From CALCCV01 sp964388665 (lineage in GTDB: Bacteria; Bdellovibrionota; Bdellovibrionia; Bdellovibrionales; Bdellovibrionaceae), in assembly GCA_964388665.1 (NCBI GenBank), contig CAYMBJ010000055.1, forward strand, positions 1 to 26,492: a stretch of 26,492 nt of DNA. The letters run 5' to 3'. Positions 21,953-26,492 of this stretch are shown piece by piece. The stretch's first letter is position 1, and each line of letters begins with the position of its first letter. Under the pieces are notes generated by a model. That model did not search any database, was not told the DNA's origin, and saw only the letters and a list, made by a program, of their open reading frames with translations. The translations under genes were made by a program, and so were the position numbers.

Positions 21953-24141
21953 AGTGGAATTAAATCTGAATTCTCATGGTCTGTCTTTGGCACTTCTAAA
22001 CTGAAGTCTGACGAAGCGATCAGAAACGGCAATTCAAAAATAAACTGACTGCCCACGCCCACCTGACTTTCAACAGATATAACTCCCTCCATTAGCTCCA
22101 CAAGCTGCTTGCATATGGCCAACCCCAGGCCACTACCACCGAAGGCATCAAGATGAGCCGTACTCAATTGACTAAAGGAAATAAAGAGTCGTGGTATCGC
22201 CTCCGGCGCTATTCCAGGGCCAGAGTCTTTAACAATAAAGCGAAGGCGACATCGCTCCTGAAGTGGTTCGTATTGGAGCAACTCGATCTTCAATCGCACT
22301 CCACCTTCTTGAGTAAATTTTATGGCATTGCCGATCAAATTAGCTAAGATCTGCCCAACTCGGGCGGCATCACCCACCAAATACCGCACATGCGCCGGCG
22401 GTAGATCCAAATCAAAATCAAGGTTCTTTTCTTCCGCCTTAAAACTCATGAGCTTGCTGACTTGAAGTATCGTTTCCTGCAAATCAAAGGGGCTGGGGCG
22501 AATCTGCAATTTACCAAACTCAATCTTAGATATGTCCAGCAGATCATCGAGAATTCTTGAAATCTTTCCCGAGGCTATATTGATTCTCTCAATATAACTG
22601 AGGCGTTTTTCGTGCGAAATATTTTTAAGACCCAAGTGACTCAATCCAGAAATGACAGTCATGGGCGTGCGAAGCTCATGACTGACCCTCGCCAAAAATT
22701 CAGACTTCTCACGAGCGGCAGCTTCCAATTGGATAACGGCATCTCGCGCCTGATACTCACTCAGCTCCAGTGCCTTTGTTCTCTGGGCTATCTTATTTTC
22801 TAGGGAAAGATTCAGCTTGTGCAATTCTTTTGTGGAAGTTTGCAATCGCCTGCGCATGAACTCCAGAGACCTTTCCAACTCTTCAACCTCAAGCCAGCTG
22901 CCGCTCACAGGCACCGGCTCATCCAGTTTCAATTCACCTATGAGCGCACTGTGTTTGGCCAGCTTTTCAATAGGACGGGTAAATCGATGTGCCAGCCGAA
23001 CAGCCAATTGCCACGCGACCAATAAAATCACCAGTGCATTGATCAGCAGCCAACTCAATTGACTCGAAATTTCTGGAATGAAATCCGACTCTGGCGCAAG
23101 CGTTGCAATCCATATCGGCAACTGTCCCATCATCTCTTTACTCATGACTCCTAGCCACTTTTCACCAGCAACACGAAACTCAATGACATTGCTCCCCGTG
23201 TTTTCTTCTGTCGCCTTATCGCCAATGTTCTTCTCTGCATGGCGTTGCCAAATCTTAAACGCGCTCGACAAAGACTCCAGCTTCAGGTCGTCGACGGATT
23301 TACGTGCCTGAGCACCTTTAGCGCCTTCGTCACCTCCGGCCACAAATCCAGGTAAGCCAATCACTTCACCGTCCCTACTCAATACTGCAGAAAATCCATT
23401 GGACCCTGGCCTTTTTGCATTGATAGCACTCGAGATATCGGACCTGAGCAAATCCACTCCCAGGATAAAATTCCGGCCACCGTTGCGCCAAGTGGTCACA
23501 ACTGTCAATCCGACCTCTTGTGTGGATTTAAAAACAAATGGTTCACTCCACAAAAAAGGCTCACTGACAATCTTTTTGCCGGTCTCAAACCACGGGCGCG
23601 TTCGTGCATCGTAGTCCGTAGGCACAGTCTCAGTTATCACCAGCTTTCCCTCGGCATCCCAATAAGAAAACCGGGCCATCTTACCCCACACATCTGGATT
23701 CGTTTGCCGAATCATAAAATGTCCACGGTCCAATAAGACGAGCAACAGATCGCGCCCTGAGTCTTCAGCCAGCACCACCGAAGACACCTTGGGGCCTTTT
23801 AAAAGCACGGGTCGATAAAGTTTTAAAAAGCTTTCATGGTCTTCAAAATCTATCATTCCAGAGACGCCCCAGTCGCGGCTGATCATTGCCAGCGTCTCCA
23901 CTCGACGCAATAGATTGTCGATATACGATCTGATTTGCGATGAAACTTCAGTTAACTCTGCCGCCGCGAGCTTTTTCTTATAGGGCAAATAGATAAATGT
24001 ATAAGAGGTGAAAACAAATGTGCTCAGTACCAACAGCGACAAAGTGAAGGCGGCGGCCACAAGGCTCCTGTGCATCTTAATCGGTTTATGAATCTTCAAA
24101 CGCAAAATGTGCTTTCTCCAGCTAGGTTCAGAAATGAGCAT
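21949..24141 (-). CDS. Membrane sensor histidine kinase (Cache-type sensor, orphan)
   Basis: A 730-residue kinase counted from ATG 24141. Membrane segments lie at about 28-53 and 363-383 and flank a periplasmic region of some 300 residues with dCache-like features (RPWFETGKKIVSEPFLWSEP, GLTVVTTWRNGG). A HAMP-like linker (RFTRPIEKLAKHSALIGEL) and a coiled coil follow. The HisKA box ARVSHELRTPMTVISG has phospho-acceptor His488. The ATPase domain has the N-box LANLIGNAIKFT, G1 DSGPGIA and G2 GGSGLGLAICKQL. No receiver domain and no response regulator is nearby, so the partner is elsewhere. Starts at TTG 24174, ATG 24141 and ATG 24075 are all possible; none has a clear ribosome-binding site. The ligand of the sensor domain is unknown. 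Confidence 0.9.
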   Translation of the reverse strand: MLISEPSWRKHILRLKIHKPIKMHRSLVAAAFTLSLLVLSTFVFTSYTFIYLPYKKKLAAAELTEVSSQIRSYIDNLLRRVETLAMISRDWGVSGMIDFEDHESFLKLYRPVLLKGPKVSSVVLAEDSGRDLLLVLLDRGHFMIRQTNPDVWGKMARFSYWDAEGKLVITETVPTDYDARTRPWFETGKKIVSEPFLWSEPFVFKSTQEVGLTVVTTWRNGGRNFILGVDLLRSDISSAINAKRPGSNGFSAVLSRDGEVIGLPGFVAGGDEGAKGAQARKSVDDLKLESLSSAFKIWQRHAEKNIGDKATEENTGSNVIEFRVAGEKWLGVMSKEMMGQLPIWIATLAPESDFIPEISSQLSWLLINALVILLVAWQLAVRLAHRFTRPIEKLAKHSALIGELKLDEPVPVSGSWLEVEELERSLEFMRRRLQTSTKELHKLNLSLENKIAQRTKALELSEYQARDAVIQLEAAAREKSEFLARVSHELRTPMTVISGLSHLGLKNISHEKRLSYIERINIASGKISRILDDLLDISKIEFGKLQIRPSPFDLQETILQVSKLMSFKAEEKNLDFDLDLPPAHVRYLVGDAARVGQILANLIGNAIKFTQEGGVRLKIELLQYEPLQERCRLRFIVKDSGPGIAPEAIPRLFISFSQLSTAHLDAFGGSGLGLAICKQLVELMEGVISVESQVGVGSQFIFELPFLIASSDFSLEVPKTDHENSDLIPL

Positions 24142-24334
24142 AGATATTTTCAGCCACACATCAAGCACTTTCAAACGCTTTTTCGATTAAGGTATAAATA
24201 GATTACCCACGATCGCCTTTGGCCAACCAAATTGGAGGGCCCCTCAGGATTCTCGGTCCAAGCTCACCCTCTTCAATCCACCCAATTGGCGCAGTGCTCT
24301 ATATTGTAATTCCGACAAGATTTAGCAATCGCTT

Positions 24335-24362
24335 TTGACTATTTCGCTGAAAAATATATATT
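24335..24362 (+). promoter_or_regulatory. Probable sigma70-type promoter of the glpQ-like gene
   Basis: TTGACT (24335-24340) and TATATT (24357-24362) are separated by 16 bases, and each matches its consensus in 5 of 6 positions. Transcription would start near 24369, leaving about 80 bases of leader before ATG 24449, which has a strong AGGAGG. It is the best promoter match in the window. Confidence 0.6.
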
Positions 24363-24448
24363 TCTCGGGAACCGTAAATTCCTGACACCATTCATATTAT
24401 TTTCAATCTAAATGAGGTGGGCTCCAGCCACTTATTAGGAGGTCGCAA

Positions 24449-25582
24449 ATGTCAATAGCTCGCATCCATTCCCTGTTGCTCACTCCCCTGCTGGCGCTCG
24501 CCCTAGGCTCACTGCAAATGGCCTGCTCAAGCGCAAAATCGCGCTCCCATGAGCAAGCCAACGACGGCCTGATCCTCAAACCCCAAGCCAAAACGCTCAC
24601 GGGAGCCCCCCCGATCATCATTGCCCACCGAGGCGCTTCCGGTCACCTCCCCGAGGAGACTCTCGAGGCCTATCAACTGGCGATTGAACAAGGTGCCGAC
24701 TTCATTGAGCCTGACCTTGTGCCCACCAAAGATGGCGTACTGATTGCTCGCCACGAGAACAATCTGACCGAAACCACCAATGTGGCCGAAGTCTTTCCCA
24801 ATAGAAAAACCACCAAGACCATAGATGGCAAAACTGTAGAGGGCTATTTTTCTGAAGACTTTACTCTAAAGGAAATTCAAAAATTGAGAGCCCGAGAGCG
24901 CCTTCCCTTTCGCAATCAAAGCAACAATGACAAGTTTAAGATTGCCACACTTACCGAAGTGCTCGACCTCGCCAAGGCAGAGAGCAAAAAGCGCGGTCGC
25001 ACGATTGGTGTTTACCCAGAAACCAAACACCCCACCTACTTCAAGAGCATTGGCTTGCCACTTGAAGAGCGCCTTTTGGCCATCCTCAAAGATTATGGTT
25101 ACGAGAAAAAGACCGACCCTATCATCATCCAATCTTTCGAGCCCACGAGTTTGAAGTTTCTTCGCGCGCACACTCACCTACGCCTGATTCAGCTCTATAG
25201 CGATCAACATGAGGTGCCCTACGACATTGCCGCCAAAGGACAGTCGCGGACCTATGGTGATCTCCTCACGGATGCTGGCCTCAAAGAAGTGGCCATTTAC
25301 GCCGATGGCATTGGTCCCTGGAAAAACACAATATATCCACAAACAGCAGAACAAGAACTCGAAGAGCCCACAGAGCTGATCACCAGAGCCCACGAGGCCG
25401 GCTTGATGGTTCACGCCTATACCTTTCGAAACGACAAGGTCTTTTTGGCAAAAGACTATCAGGAGGACCCGGCGTTAGAGTTTCAAACCTTTTTCAATTT
25501 GGGCATTGATGGTGTGTTTACAGACTATCCCGACACCGGGATAAGAGCCCGCCAAGACTGGAGCGAAGCCAATGCAAAATAA
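24449..25582 (+). CDS. glpQ: Glycerophosphodiester phosphodiesterase, lipoprotein (GlpQ-like)
   Basis: A 377-residue enzyme that splits glycerophosphodiesters into glycerol-3-phosphate and an alcohol. The signal peptide ends in the lipobox MAC (Cys26), so it is membrane-anchored facing the periplasm. The catalytic core begins with IIIAHRGASGHLPEETLEAY (His60, Arg61) and ADFIEPDLVPTKDGVLIARHE (metal ligands Glu87 and Asp89; catalytic His102). GVYPETKHP supplies a further acidic ligand, IIQSFEP and GLMVHAYTFRND are late-strand motifs, and GVDGVFTDYPD-type ending (GIDGVFTDYPDTG) closes the TIM barrel. The length fits periplasmic GlpQ. The start ATG has AGGAGG with 6-base spacing and a good promoter. 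The CvfB-like gene overlaps its end by 11 bases. Products may feed phosphate and glycerol scavenging. Confidence 0.94.
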   Translation: MSIARIHSLLLTPLLALALGSLQMACSSAKSRSHEQANDGLILKPQAKTLTGAPPIIIAHRGASGHLPEETLEAYQLAIEQGADFIEPDLVPTKDGVLIARHENNLTETTNVAEVFPNRKTTKTIDGKTVEGYFSEDFTLKEIQKLRARERLPFRNQSNNDKFKIATLTEVLDLAKAESKKRGRTIGVYPETKHPTYFKSIGLPLEERLLAILKDYGYEKKTDPIIIQSFEPTSLKFLRAHTHLRLIQLYSDQHEVPYDIAAKGQSRTYGDLLTDAGLKEVAIYADGIGPWKNTIYPQTAEQELEEPTELITRAHEAGLMVHAYTFRNDKVFLAKDYQEDPALEFQTFFNLGIDGVFTDYPDTGIRARQDWSEANAK

Positions 25583-26105
25583 GCCAAACACCTCATCAAA
25601 ATCCATTCTTAGGCGACCGCAGAGTCCTATTCGCCAGAGTCCCCCACCCGTTTTGGCCACCCCGTCAATCACGAACATGGCTCCGAATCCCAAAACCATA
25701 TACTCAGAAGGTCAAGCGGTGCAGCTAATCATAACCGCAGCGACGGATCTGGGCTTTAAGGCCATTATCAACGACCTAGATGAGGGACTCCTCTATGCTG
25801 ATGAAGTGTTTCAACCCCTCCACCGCGGCCAAAGAAGTCAGGGCTTCATTAAAAAAATTCGTGAAGACGGTAAGATAGACCTGGTCCTAGCTGAAACAGG
25901 CCACAAGGCGGCACAGGGCATAGGCGAAAAAATAATAAAGTTACTCAACACAAAGGGTGGATTTCTTCCAATCAACGACAAAACACCAGCCGAAGAAATC
26001 TATGACCTTTTCGGCGTCAGCAAGAAGAAATACAAGATAGCCCTCGGTGCCCTCTACAAGCAAAGAATCATCACCGTGGCTCCCGACGGCATCCGCAAAA
26101 AATGA
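25572..26105 (+). CDS. Short CvfB/YitL-like protein (C-terminal S1 and winged-helix parts only)
   Basis: A 177-residue protein. Residues 1-40 are Pro/Ser-rich and disordered-looking. From about 45 the sequence matches, by eye, the C-terminal half of CvfB/YitL: an S1-like strand set (GFKAIINDLDEGLLYADEVF, RSQGFIKKIREDGKIDLVLAE), then GEKIIKLLNTKGGFLPINDKTPAEEIYDLFGVSKKKYKIALGALYKQRII, the winged-helix typical of the family. CvfB is normally about 280 residues with three S1 domains and binds RNA; here the first S1 domains are missing. ATG 25572 has GGAG with an 8-base spacer, inside the end of the glpQ-like gene, so it is translationally coupled. An internal ATG at 25677 is possible. It may be a natural short form or a decayed gene; I favour a working short form because the frame is intact. 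Confidence 0.8.
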   Translation: MQNKPNTSSKSILRRPQSPIRQSPPPVLATPSITNMAPNPKTIYSEGQAVQLIITAATDLGFKAIINDLDEGLLYADEVFQPLHRGQRSQGFIKKIREDGKIDLVLAETGHKAAQGIGEKIIKLLNTKGGFLPINDKTPAEEIYDLFGVSKKKYKIALGALYKQRIITVAPDGIRKK

Positions 26106-26492
26106 TTTCTACTACTCCTGCTCAACCCACTGACCACTGTATATGGTCTACCTGTTGTGTATAACCTGAAAAAACCTTATCGCTGAACCAATTGCTACTT
26201 GGCTCACGACTCTGCGGAGACTTACCAACTTTCAAAATGATTCTATGGGAGCCTACCCAACTGGCTATTCCTCAGGCTGCGCCACCCAAGCGAGGAGAAA
26301 AGGGCAGTACATTTAGGCCTTTGCGTTCTTAGTTAAAACTAGACTACCGTCAAAATATTAATCACTTTAATAAACCTTACACTCGCCCTTCCACATCAAA
26401 TTGAGTTCGGTTATAACTGCCGGGGTAAGTATTGTTAAAGGCCAGACACGCTTGCCGCGGCAGTGACAACAAACGTAAAAAGAAAAGGAGAA
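26106..26492. other. Non-coding 387-base stretch at the window end
   Basis: No gene is supported. A weak hairpin GACCA/TGGTC (26132-26136 with 26144-26148) may end the glpQ-cvfB transcript. TTAAAA (26333-26338) and TATTAA (26356-26361), 17 bases apart, are a weak promoter candidate. The arms ACTGCCG (26416-26422) and CGGCAGT (26458-26464) form a wide inverted repeat, the second overlapping the perfect palindrome TGCCGCGGCA (26453-26462). The last bases, AAAAGGAGAA, look like a ribosome-binding site for a plus-strand gene starting just past the window. Confidence 0.45.

Overview
The window is 26.5 kb of bacterial DNA with dense, operon-like gene order. No rRNA, tRNA, CRISPR array, transposase or phage gene is visible. 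Many lipoproteins and exported proteins, a complete TonB/ExbB/ExbD set and an outer-membrane receptor indicate a Gram-negative (diderm) cell. The phrase LFQNC at a lipoprotein N-terminus and the run of unrelated 'orphan' lipoproteins remind me of Bdellovibrio-like bacteria (Bdellovibrionota). That is an inference from style, not a proof.

Region 1 (1-2.4 kb) holds a truncated hypothetical protein, a small exported Cys-containing protein, a GNAT acetyltransferase and an exported protein with a DUF6973-like HNN motif. Region 2 (2.4-9.8 kb, all minus strand) is an arsenic-metabolism cluster read in the order arsC, TVP38/flavin-disulfide-reductase fusion, PiT phosphate transporter, arsS, arsM, TIGR04283 glycosyltransferase, TIGR04282 glycosyltransferase. 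Overlapping or nearly touching genes with good ribosome-binding sites argue that the last six are co-transcribed. Established knowledge of ArsM and ArsS predicts reduction of arsenate, methylation to dimethylarsenic, addition of a 5'-deoxyadenosyl group, and then sugar tailoring, giving arsenosugar-type compounds. No arsR and no arsenite efflux pump (ArsB/Acr3) is in view.

Region 3 (9.9-10.7 kb) is a divergent lipoprotein with two CxxCH haem-binding motifs. It is followed by an intergenic stretch unusually rich in hairpins. Region 4 (11.0-15.4 kb) is a TonB-dependent receptor with its own TonB, ExbB and ExbD in one operon. Region 5 (15.7-19.7 kb) encodes a 960-residue ankyrin-like lipoprotein and a second lipoprotein, closed by a strong hairpin. 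Region 6 (19.8-22 kb) has a nitrilase-superfamily hydrolase, a small tandem repeat and another lipoprotein. Region 7 (21.9-26.1 kb) has an orphan sensor histidine kinase, a lipoprotein glycerophosphodiester phosphodiesterase behind a good sigma70-type promoter, and a coupled short CvfB-like RNA-binding protein.

The most interesting unit is the arsenic cluster, with its membrane-reductase fusion, embedded phosphate transporter and candidate operator. The second is the self-contained TonB module next to the ankyrin-like lipoprotein pair and preceded by a structured leader. Several start codons were moved from the longest possible frame to internal codons with better ribosome-binding sites; each case is explained in its entry.
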